Source: Nitrospirota bacterium
GTDB taxonomy: Bacteria; Nitrospirota; Nitrospiria; Nitrospirales; UBA8639
Length of the DNA stretch: 5,809 bases
Direction of reading: 5' to 3'
NCBI GenBank assembly: GCA_003233615.1
Contig: QIMB01000323.1
Coordinates: 1-5,809, forward strand
The notes beneath the pieces are model-generated. The model was not told the origin of the DNA and searched no databases. It was given only the letters and a program-made list of their open reading frames with translations. Both the position numbers and the translations under genes were made by a program. This document shows positions 1 to 5,809 of this stretch, one piece after another (the first letter of the stretch is position 1; every line of letters begins with the position of its first letter).

Positions 1-95
1 GTCCCTCCATTATCCACCGAGATCTCGGTGTAGGACCATGCTGGAGTGTTCAGGATTAGCCCACACAATACAACAAACACAACCCAAACAAACAT
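1..95 (-). CDS. Secreted protein of unknown function, N-terminal fragment (continues past the left edge)
   Basis: Only 31 codons plus two bases are in the window. The peptide starts MFVWVVFVVLCGLILNTPAW and continues SYTEISVDNGG, then Thr. It looks like a Sec signal peptide with a long hydrophobic core and cleavage probably just after PAWS. GAGGAGG (110-104) lies 8 nt before the ATG at 95. Another in-frame ATG at 103 abuts that Shine-Dalgarno directly, so it is poorly placed, although its extra M-E-K would supply a positive charge to the signal peptide. The mature start, Y-x-E-I-x-V-x-x-G-G-T, resembles exported proteins with a carboxypeptidase-regulatory-like or other beta-sandwich domain. 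That comparison is from memory and weak. It lies downstream of the oxidase on the same strand, beyond a terminator, so it is probably an independent unit. Confidence 0.7.
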   Translation of the reverse strand, partial: MFVWVVFVVLCGLILNTPAWSYTEISVDNGG

Positions 96-103
96 TTTTC
101 CAT

Positions 104-110
104 CCTCCTC
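104..110 (-). promoter_or_regulatory. Ribosome binding site of the left-edge secreted protein
   Basis: GAGGAGG on the minus strand lies 8 nt upstream of the ATG at 95 and directly against the ATG at 103. Spacing favours the start at 95. This strong Shine-Dalgarno is the main reason to believe that the truncated left-edge frame is a real gene. Confidence 0.75.
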
Positions 111-150
111 AAATTGACTCATCATTCGATGGCATTTCAACTACTGTAGC

Positions 151-159
151 ATTGTACCA
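151..159 (-). promoter_or_regulatory. Candidate extended -10 promoter element for the left-edge gene
   Basis: TGGTACAAT on the minus strand matches an extended -10 (TGnTATAAT) at five of six hexamer positions. It would give a 5' leader of about 40-50 nt before the GAGGAGG site. No good -35 hexamer sits at the right distance, although extended -10 promoters can do without one. This is a weak call from pattern alone. Confidence 0.25.
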
Positions 160-236
160 ATATCAATCAGCTTATACCCACGTCCCAGTTATTGAGCATG
201 TCATGAAAAAGGATCATACAGAAATTATGGTTCAAA

Positions 237-423
237 CCCTTCGACATTGCGCAAGCCCTCAGAGGCTCCGTTCCGCACTTTGTCATCCAGAGTCCTTCGG
301 CATGGCTCAGGGCAGGCTCCGCCTGGCGGAGTCGAAGGATCTAGCCCAGTTCAATCAGGCCATGCCTGCCCAGAGCGCAGTCGAAGGGGCTCAGCCAGAT
401 GCTTCGCGCGGCTCAGCATGACA
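237..423. repeat. Palindromic REP-like dispersed-repeat element
   Basis: The outer ends TGTCATCCAGAG (281-292) and CTCAGCATGACA (412-423) form an imperfect inverted repeat. Nested inside are TCCTTCG/CGAAGGA (292-298, 333-339), CTCCGC/GCGGAG (317-322, 326-331, loop CTG) and GGGCAGGC/GCCTGCCC (310-317, 364-371). CCCTTCGAC (237-245) also pairs with GTCGAAGGG (380-388). The style (TGTCATCCTGAG ends, TCGAAGGA cores) is that of small non-coding repeats scattered through many environmental bacterial genomes. One frame across it translates to the tell-tale PERSRR. Other copies would have to be found elsewhere in the genome to prove that it is dispersed. Confidence 0.7.
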
Positions 424-613
424 AGATGGTTAACTGAATATTCTTGAGGAGACTGTATGGATAGAATCATGATTTCCGTAAGATCCATGAAAAACACCTT
501 GGAAAATGGGATGAAGTTTTAAAAATATTCGTCGGAAGTTGAAACACGAAAAGAATCATACCTCTATCTAAAATGATGCACTCACCATTATGCGATACCA
601 TCGTATGCCCCGT
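424..613. other. Intergenic stretch without a supported gene
   Basis: This AT-rich stretch lies between the palindromic repeat and the oxidase terminator. Apart from the doubtful small ORF at 457-522, I see no RNA gene, no clear promoter and no conserved-looking frame on either strand. Confidence 0.5.
457..522 (+). CDS. Possible 21-codon small ORF, unknown
   Basis: The plus-strand frame starts MDRIMISVRSMKN and ends at TAA (520-522). It follows GAGGAG (446-451) with a 5-nt gap, which is good initiation context. It contains Met, Lys and Arg residues but no recognisable motif, no membrane segment and no downstream gene on this strand. It may be a chance ORF or the remnant of a decayed gene, and is kept only because of the ribosome binding site. 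Confidence 0.15.
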   Translation: MDRIMISVRSMKNTLENGMKF

Positions 614-651
614 AAAAAAAAAGCGGGGAAGCCTTCCGACCTCCCCGCTTT
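614..651 (-). terminator. Intrinsic (Rho-independent) terminator of the multicopper oxidase
   Basis: On the minus strand the arm AAAGCGGGGA (651-642) pairs with TCCCCGCTTT (629-620) around a 12-nt loop. A run of T continues through 614 (nine A on the plus strand, 614-622, partly inside the stem). It starts 24 nt past the oxidase stop codon. The arrangement separates the oxidase from the downstream minus-strand gene at the left edge. Confidence 0.92.
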
Positions 652-675
652 ATTCTCTTCTCTATTTCTACAAAC

Positions 676-2667
676 TTACTTCGCCACAGTTGGAATGATT
701 CGGGCTACCCCCGAATCATGATCAAGAGCGGCTTGTTTATTAGAAGAAACGGAACCGGATAAAGGCAGAATGCGCTGATCCGTATTCGGCAACACCCGGA
801 AATACCCCCATTGTCCAGATTGAGAATAGGGTAAACGGCCATTGCTCCACACATAATCCCCGGCCATAGCCCATTTCCCACCAGCTGAGGGCAGAAAGAC
901 GTCTATGCCTTCGGAACCCGAGAACTCCACCGTGCTAATCATATCTGCACCAGGCAGGAAAGGCTCAATCGGCCATTCATGTTTTTCGATTGTGAACATG
1001 CCATTTTGCTCACTACTGGCACCAAAGACATGAATACGCACTCTGTCCCCGGCATGAGCTTCAATTACAGGTGTGACCGGATCCTGCGGATTATCCACTT
1101 CACAAGGTTGGAACATCCGCCCTAACGAACAACCGGCTTCTTCCCGATACAGATAGGGTTCCGCTCGATAATTCACGCCGAGAAGACCAGCCACATTTTG
1201 TACATATGGCATAAAGCTGGTCCCAATGATGTTGTCCTCATCTTGGAAGTATAAGGCCACATCACGATAATTGACTCGACCTTCATTACCCTGAATGGTT
1301 CGATCAATAATCACATCTGCCTTCCAGCTGTTCTTGAGAGAAATATCTTCACCTGTCTTGGGATCACGATAGCTAGATCCCTTAGGTCCAATAATTATGC
1401 CACCAAATAACCCATTGCGGGGATTCATGGCCGCATTACCAAAGTCCCATACCAATGACTGTGTTTCTCCATTGAATGGATCCGCGTAATAGGTATAGGT
1501 ACGTGACTCACCAGGAGCCAGAGTTTGATCACCAGGATTATTCCCTAGATTGACGCCTTGGGAATCTGTGGGATCAAACACTAAACCAAAGGCCGAAAAA
1601 GACGCTCGACTCTCTTTGAGTTTATTTGTCAGATGAACCTTGAGACAATCCCCAATGTTGGCCCGAAGGGTCAACGGCATGGGTTGATAATCTCCTGCCA
1701 CTTTTTGTACTTCATCCTCCAAGACATAAATCTTTGCTTCGGGATTACGAAGTTCAATTCTTCGTTCAAAATCCACTTCGATCGATTCTTCCGCATTCAC
1801 ATTAAAACTCATGCCAGGGTGATCAATCGCCACCACATTAAAGCTCTTGACAGGAGCCTCACTTGGACACACCGGCAATATATCAGGAATCCCGGGTCTC
1901 CCATAAGCCTTCGTCGGCAACGGCTTGAGGTCATCAATCGGTTTCTCAATCACGCGAATGATTCCCCAGGCTCCTTCAGAAAACTTCGAGCTGCGGCCAT
2001 TAAAGAACATGTAGTCGCCCGGTTGATGCCGAGGACCACCAGCTTCCGGCACGACCAAGTCATATCGTTCTGCAATTCCAATATGGATAGAATTTTTACG
2101 GTTGGCTTCTTGTGCATACCGTTCAGTCCAGAACGTATGGCCTGAAACTGTGAACACGTTGCTTTCATTCATGGTCACATCAACCAGACGAAACACCATG
2201 GCATCTCCCAGGTAGGCTCGCAACATAGCCGTGCTAGGATCCCCATGAACCTTACTGCTGAAGATCTTCGAAGTATCCGGGTTATTGGCCAAGCGTTGCG
2301 CAAAAGGCTCCGCCCGGAAATTCAATGCCCCACCCGTCGTATGGGTCCCACCGTTCAAGAACGGCATGGGGGTCATTTTGATCATCTCATTTGGAGGCAT
2401 GATAAAGGACACAGTGCGCCCAGCTTCCAAAGCGACATCAATGGGTTGCCCCGGAGGATTACCTGCGGTCACCACATTCACGGTATGTGGCACGGTATCC
2501 ATGATATGGACCATCAATTCACGGAAACTACCAGCCACATCATGCCCGACACGTTCGATGGCATGAATATCTGCCACCGGACCTGTACGAATGGGCTCTC
2601 CCGTTTTCGGATTATGCCATGTAGAGTTGAATGGTTCATCATTGTCCCGACAGCGCCATGGGGCCAT
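676..2667 (-). CDS. Giant multicopper oxidase, C-terminal part (frameshifted continuation; degenerate cupredoxin domains)
   Basis: This frame continues the oxidase. Homologous reading begins at about D10 (position 2640), with DEPFNSTWHNPKTG continuing the GAVGTM of the upstream frame. The first nine residues are an out-of-frame artefact. Joined numbering is this frame plus 1028. It holds the end of the first domain of unit 2, the second domain of unit 2 (to about 1290) and all of unit 3 (about 1300-1670). Both units keep the family scaffold: FRAEPF (R1146), YRAEPY (R1529), RANIGDC (1363-1369) and the terminal hairpins GDYMFFNG (from 1245) and GDYVWSNG (from 1631). None of these retains Cu ligands, so this half looks structural. 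The ATG at 2667 has no convincing ribosome binding site and starts in the middle of a domain, so independent translation is unlikely. The stop TAA at 678-676 precedes a clear terminator. The pair is either a pseudogene or one intact gene with a sequence error. Confidence 0.9.
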   Translation of the reverse strand: MAPWRCRDNDEPFNSTWHNPKTGEPIRTGPVADIHAIERVGHDVAGSFRELMVHIMDTVPHTVNVVTAGNPPGQPIDVALEAGRTVSFIMPPNEMIKMTPMPFLNGGTHTTGGALNFRAEPFAQRLANNPDTSKIFSSKVHGDPSTAMLRAYLGDAMVFRLVDVTMNESNVFTVSGHTFWTERYAQEANRKNSIHIGIAERYDLVVPEAGGPRHQPGDYMFFNGRSSKFSEGAWGIIRVIEKPIDDLKPLPTKAYGRPGIPDILPVCPSEAPVKSFNVVAIDHPGMSFNVNAEESIEVDFERRIELRNPEAKIYVLEDEVQKVAGDYQPMPLTLRANIGDCLKVHLTNKLKESRASFSAFGLVFDPTDSQGVNLGNNPGDQTLAPGESRTYTYYADPFNGETQSLVWDFGNAAMNPRNGLFGGIIIGPKGSSYRDPKTGEDISLKNSWKADVIIDRTIQGNEGRVNYRDVALYFQDEDNIIGTSFMPYVQNVAGLLGVNYRAEPYLYREEAGCSLGRMFQPCEVDNPQDPVTPVIEAHAGDRVRIHVFGASSEQNGMFTIEKHEWPIEPFLPGADMISTVEFSGSEGIDVFLPSAGGKWAMAGDYVWSNGRLPYSQSGQWGYFRVLPNTDQRILPLSGSVSSNKQAALDHDSGVARIIPTVAK

Positions 2668-5600
2668 GTGGTTCCACCAAAGGCATGATCATGCCAGAAC
2701 ACACTACCCACATCTGAATCGACCCAGAACCGTTGCCGTACATATTCCACCGTCAGAATATCCCCAACAGGATGATCGTTCTTCAGTGGGTAGGCAAACG
2801 TCAGGGTATTTCCACCTGACGAGGCAGGAGCTGAATCACCCGATCCACCACCAGGAACGTTCAATACTTGTCCAACAGTGATCATGTTTTTATTAGACAA
2901 GCCATTTAAATCACTTAGGGCACCAACAGAAGTACCCAATGCACTGGCAATCGCCCCTAAGGTATCACCAGGAATGACGGTATAATCGGAAGGACCCGAG
3001 GCAGAAGCCGAAGATCCTCCACTTCCACCAATCGCCACAATTCGTCGTACTTCTTGCCCTTCCACATTATCTGCACCAACCAAGATCGGAATGCCCACAT
3101 GGTATTGCTTGGCATTCGTCACATGGATCGTCCTATCTCCCTTTTGGGCTGCCTTCGTCACCTTCGCATTCATTGGTACGGGCAAACCCTTTTTGGTCTC
3201 TTTTTCAAACTGTGTAAAGGGGCGCATCGATTGATCATAGGAAAATCCCGAGATCACACCGTCCGATGACTGATTATCAAATTGGAAAAAATGAAAATGC
3301 GTATTGATTTTTGACGATTGGAAATTGGTCACATCATCATCCAACCATTCGCTCGTGAGAAACCAGTCAATACAATCATAGACATTCGCTCGAACCACCA
3401 AAGGGAATTTTAGGTCATTGTTGGCGCGAACCGCTTCCTCTTCATCATGCACGACATAAAGGAGCCCATTCGGATCGACAATCGCAGGTTCATCACCTTG
3501 AGCAGCCGACAATTCAATCGGCAACTTGATGAAATGCACCTTGTAATCCTGTGATCCCGCCCGGACAGGGCACAAACTCCACGGGCCCTGTTCGCCCGGC
3601 TTCGCTGGTTCAACCGACCGAGATCCATCTGGATTCAGTCGAATCATTTCCAACCATGGTGCAGGATTATGATCGTTCGAGAATGGCACTCGCTTGCCGA
3701 AATGCGGAGTCAACCACGGCCAGGCGACTTTGCCGGTCATTGGTTCAAACCATATTTGCCGTCGTTCACCAGGTGTGTATCCCTGCCATTCAGGATGATA
3801 CTTTGGGTTTTCTCCAATAGAAGCCTCTCGTTCACTCATGGCTTTATTCCCATCCCAGACCCAGTCCATCACTGAGGCATCGTAGGATTTGAGCTGGCCT
3901 TCTTCATCATCCGTATTTCCAGGCTGGCCTTGGTTCGACAGCTGCATTTCTACCCAATCTTTAAGATTGACTACGGCAATGTCAGCCTTCCAATCGCTCT
4001 TGCCTTCGCCAACAATCTTAAATTTCTTCCCAAACCAATTGACGGTCTTGCCCACCAACTGATCAGACGTCACGGGTTTGTGTATGCGATCTAATCGATC
4101 CGGCAACTCCCGCAAGGGCGCCATCACATCATTTTGTACACCAGGCACCTGCATCGTGTTATACACACGCCAGTAGCCCCACATCCCTGAAACATAGTGA
4201 TGCGCCACATGGCAATGGAACAAAAAGTCTCCTGCCAGCCATTGGCAGAGCCCAGATCCACATTCAGTTTCTAAATCTAAAGCTTCAGCAGGACCAATAA
4301 GTTCCACATCAACTCGATCTGATTTGGTTCGGATTACGGGATATTTTACAGGACCATTTTGCCCTGTATTCCATACTGGCATATTTGTGGCTCGAGGATT
4401 ACGTTGCCAACGGATCGATCCACCATGAGGATGATGGGAATGAAACACTTCCGATCCACCATGCACGAGACGGAATTTGGCAGGATCACCTAAATAACTT
4501 CTAGGAATCGTCGGACCTGCATCTCCAAACGTATAGGAGCTGTATGCCATGGACTCATCTTCAAACCCAAAATATTCATGCTGCACATGCATGTTATTGA
4601 TACCAAACGGCTCACTCCGATAATTAATCGCTCTAGCTCCTGGACGATAGGAATCCGTCAAAGGATCACGCTGCGGCAAGAAGTCACCATGTTTGTTGAC
4701 AGGACGGAAGGCTTCATCACCAACTTCATGATAAATAAGGACGAATTCGCGGAAATCCGGGCCATCCCCATTATCGATCATCACTTGCCAACCACTCCTA
4801 GCTTCTGTGGCTGGGCCTGTTCCTAAGGGTTCATAGTAATTAGAACCGTGCGGTTCCACGACAAACACTCCAAACATGCCCATCACCGTCAATTCCCGAT
4901 CATTGCTTAACGTATGGAATTGCCGACCACCTTCTTGGGTGTCAGGATGAATGTACCATTCCATAGTAATGGTTTTGCCTTCTTCAGCCACCGTATCAGG
5001 ATTGGTCGATGTGGCAGGTTGGCCGGTTTCACTCATGACCATGTCTGAGCCATTAATATGCAAACTGACTTCTTCGCCGAATTCCAACTTATTGTGTAAC
5101 GTGATTTTTATGCAATCGCCTTGATTACCCCGGATGACCAAAGGCTGAATCCATTGACCTTGAATGCCATTTTTTACGGCACCCGGATCATGATGTCCTT
5201 CTGATTCCCGAGCCTCGGCATTTTTGGCTTCTTCTTCACGGATTTTCTCAATATTTTCCGTGAGGGCATACATATAGCCAGGATAGTAATCCAGCCATTG
5301 ATTCAGGGTAATTTCCACATTCATAGCCGTAATATCATAATCCCGTACGGCGGCAGTTGCAGGGCAGAGACCCCCATTCATCGACACGGGTTCAACACCA
5401 GTATTGCTAGCAAGCAGACCATTGGCTGGTCCGCCGCCATATTGATGAATCATGGACATGGAATTGAAAACACCTGTGTTTTTCCCACCATGGTCCATGC
5501 CCTTTTGCATTTGCTGCATCATACGTTCGTGCTGTTGTTCCACGAGCGCCGCCCGTTCATTCTCCACAATAGTCTGGCCTTTGAGCCTTTCGGCCCAACC

Positions 5601-5750
5601 AGGGGATTGGGAATTCATCCCAGTCTTGTGGATCATGGTTTCGTGAGATTCTCCGGCTAAGAGAGTCCCAGCCGACAACAAAGTAATCCCTCCCAGGAAT
5701 AACCCCAGGGAAAGGGATGTAACGGCATTCCGAGTTTTCACGTAAAACAT
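2514..5750 (-). CDS. Giant secreted multicopper oxidase, N-terminal part (MnxG/ceruloplasmin-like, LysM-containing), broken by frameshift
   Basis: This frame encodes residues 1-1037 of an exported multicopper oxidase, then about 41 out-of-frame residues to its stop. Such enzymes oxidise a substrate at a type 1 Cu and reduce O2 at a trinuclear cluster. Visible in order: signal peptide (1 to about 32, cleavage near LLA/GE); Met/His-rich segment (36-102); cupredoxin unit 1 (about 135-545), with motif 3 HSHHPH (H437, H440, H442) and motif 4 HCHVAHHYVSGM (H512, C513, H514, H518, M523); a linker region; and the first domain of unit 2 (from about 735), with motif 1 HFH (818-820) and motif 2 HDH (1020-1022). 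A split beta-module (about 861-907 and 981-1004) and a LysM domain (921-966) sit between motifs 1 and 2. All four Cu motifs are present, in the order 3-4-1-2. The ATG at 5750 follows AAGGAGG by 7 nt. The family call is strong. The substrate is unknown; Mn(II) is plausible by analogy with MnxG. Confidence 0.93.
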   Translation of the reverse strand: MFYVKTRNAVTSLSLGLFLGGITLLSAGTLLAGESHETMIHKTGMNSQSPGWAERLKGQTIVENERAALVEQQHERMMQQMQKGMDHGGKNTGVFNSMSMIHQYGGGPANGLLASNTGVEPVSMNGGLCPATAAVRDYDITAMNVEITLNQWLDYYPGYMYALTENIEKIREEEAKNAEARESEGHHDPGAVKNGIQGQWIQPLVIRGNQGDCIKITLHNKLEFGEEVSLHINGSDMVMSETGQPATSTNPDTVAEEGKTITMEWYIHPDTQEGGRQFHTLSNDRELTVMGMFGVFVVEPHGSNYYEPLGTGPATEARSGWQVMIDNGDGPDFREFVLIYHEVGDEAFRPVNKHGDFLPQRDPLTDSYRPGARAINYRSEPFGINNMHVQHEYFGFEDESMAYSSYTFGDAGPTIPRSYLGDPAKFRLVHGGSEVFHSHHPHGGSIRWQRNPRATNMPVWNTGQNGPVKYPVIRTKSDRVDVELIGPAEALDLETECGSGLCQWLAGDFLFHCHVAHHYVSGMWGYWRVYNTMQVPGVQNDVMAPLRELPDRLDRIHKPVTSDQLVGKTVNWFGKKFKIVGEGKSDWKADIAVVNLKDWVEMQLSNQGQPGNTDDEEGQLKSYDASVMDWVWDGNKAMSEREASIGENPKYHPEWQGYTPGERRQIWFEPMTGKVAWPWLTPHFGKRVPFSNDHNPAPWLEMIRLNPDGSRSVEPAKPGEQGPWSLCPVRAGSQDYKVHFIKLPIELSAAQGDEPAIVDPNGLLYVVHDEEEAVRANNDLKFPLVVRANVYDCIDWFLTSEWLDDDVTNFQSSKINTHFHFFQFDNQSSDGVISGFSYDQSMRPFTQFEKETKKGLPVPMNAKVTKAAQKGDRTIHVTNAKQYHVGIPILVGADNVEGQEVRRIVAIGGSGGSSASASGPSDYTVIPGDTLGAIASALGTSVGALSDLNGLSNKNMITVGQVLNVPGGGSGDSAPASSGGNTLTFAYPLKNDHPVGDILTVEYVRQRFWVDSDVGSVFWHDHAFGGTTWPHGAVGTMMNHSTLHGIIRKRESPFVQVRWQIFMPSNVSGMMWLVVSVN
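2636..2648 (-). other. Frameshift site within the multicopper oxidase
   Basis: Reading the minus strand, the upstream frame ends its homology at G-T-M (2648-2640) and the downstream frame picks up at D-E-P (2640-2632). Continuity is restored by adding one base, or by stepping back one base. The equivalent turns in the other two repeat units are GVFVVEP and GGIIIGP, with four residues between the Gly and the next-to-last position of the motif. Here only T-M-D would be present. A loss of 4 nt therefore fits better than a loss of 1 nt. No long homopolymer and no classical X-XXY-YYZ slippery heptamer is visible here. Confidence 0.85.
2853..2990 (-). other. LysM domain inserted in the oxidase (residues 921-966)
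   Basis: Residues 921-966 read as a textbook LysM module: SDYTVIPGDTLGAIA at the start, then a TSVGALSDLNGL helix region and MITVGQVLNVPG at the end. LysM domains bind N-acetylglucosamine polymers such as peptidoglycan or chitin-like glycans. It is bounded by flexible linkers rich in Gly, Ser and Ala (908-920 and 967-980). It interrupts a small beta-module whose halves (861-907, 981-1004) lie between copper motif 1 (H818, H820) and motif 2 (H1020, H1022). The likely role, by inference, is holding the oxidase to the cell wall or an extracellular glycan. Confidence 0.92.
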
Positions 5751-5757
5751 GGACCGG

Positions 5758-5764
5758 CCTCCTT
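5758..5764 (-). promoter_or_regulatory. Ribosome binding site of the multicopper oxidase
   Basis: AAGGAGG lies 7 nt upstream of the ATG at 5750 on the minus strand. This is a near-perfect Shine-Dalgarno at ideal spacing, and it fixes the start codon immediately before a signal peptide. The other 45 bases to the window edge are AT-rich. No well-spaced -35/-10 pair stands out, so the promoter may lie beyond the window. Confidence 0.85.
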
Positions 5765-5809
5765 AAAAATAAATAACCTGACAATAACCCATATTTTTTT
5801 CACAGCTAA

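Noticed and set aside
38..447. Plus-strand ORFs of 127 and 66 codons at 38-421 and 247-447
   Set aside because: They run through the palindromic repeat and antisense to the left-edge signal peptide. The translations are low-complexity repeat readings (including PERSRR) with no ribosome binding site or domain.
2632..2667. Programmed -1 ribosomal frameshifting joining the two oxidase frames
   Set aside because: A -1 step would join the frames, but no slippery heptamer and no clear downstream pseudoknot is visible. The repeat-unit comparison also shows a residue missing, which recoding would not explain.
676..2667. The C-terminal frame as an independent gene starting at the ATG at 2667
   Set aside because: It would start inside a cupredoxin domain, has no good Shine-Dalgarno, and its first nine residues are out of frame with the family sequence. 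It contains no copper motif of its own.
1633..2688. Several plus-strand ORFs opposite the oxidase, the longest being 170 codons at 1633-2145 and 147 codons at 2245-2688
   Set aside because: They are antisense shadows of the oxidase frames. They lack ribosome binding sites, and their composition is that of a reversed coding strand.
2682..2695. 14-bp palindrome GGCATGATCATGCC
   Set aside because: It follows directly from the codons of the conserved W-H-D-H-A copper motif, so it is explained by coding constraint.
5765..5809. Promoter for the oxidase in the AT-rich leader
   Set aside because: TTGTCA and several TTATTT-like hexamers are present, but none are paired at 16-18 bp in front of a sensible start point. 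Any call would be guesswork.

Overview
The window is dominated by one very large secreted multicopper oxidase (MCO) locus on the minus strand, running from about 5750 down to 676. It reads as two overlapping open frames, an N-terminal 1078-codon frame (5750-2514) and a C-terminal 663-codon frame (2667-676). Joined at about 2636-2645 they give one protein of about 1691 residues. The break is a frameshift just after the last copper motif. The three-fold internal repeat of the protein suggests that 4 nt are missing there (1 nt is the minimum). The joined protein has a signal peptide, a Met/His-rich N-terminal segment and three two-domain cupredoxin units (six domains), as in ceruloplasmin and MnxG-type oxidases. 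The four MCO copper motifs occur in permuted order: motifs 3 and 4 lie in unit 1, and motifs 1 and 2 lie in unit 2. Unit 3 and the second half of unit 2 are degenerate copies with no ligands. A LysM domain with Gly/Ser linkers is nested between copper motifs 1 and 2, which is the most unusual feature of the window.

Layout from right to left, the direction of transcription: 5751-5809 is a short leader with a strong ribosome binding site. Then comes the oxidase, followed by a convincing intrinsic terminator at 614-651. The stretch 104-613 is mostly non-coding and holds a palindromic, REP-like dispersed-repeat element (about 237-423), a possible 21-codon plus-strand ORF (457-522, weak) and a candidate promoter. 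At the left edge (95 to 1) is the beginning of another minus-strand gene, with a good Shine-Dalgarno and a signal peptide, cut off by the window.

Organism: a Gram-negative-type bacterium with GC near 50% by eye. The combination of a giant MnxG-like oxidase and a repeat that translates to 'PERSRR' fits Nitrospirota or related environmental lineages, but this is a tentative impression from style and not a demonstrated assignment.

Both real genes encode exported proteins on the same strand. The terminator and the roughly 500-bp gap indicate that they are separate transcription units. The likeliest biology is extracytoplasmic metal oxidation, with Mn(II) oxidation one candidate; substrate specificity cannot be read from the sequence.
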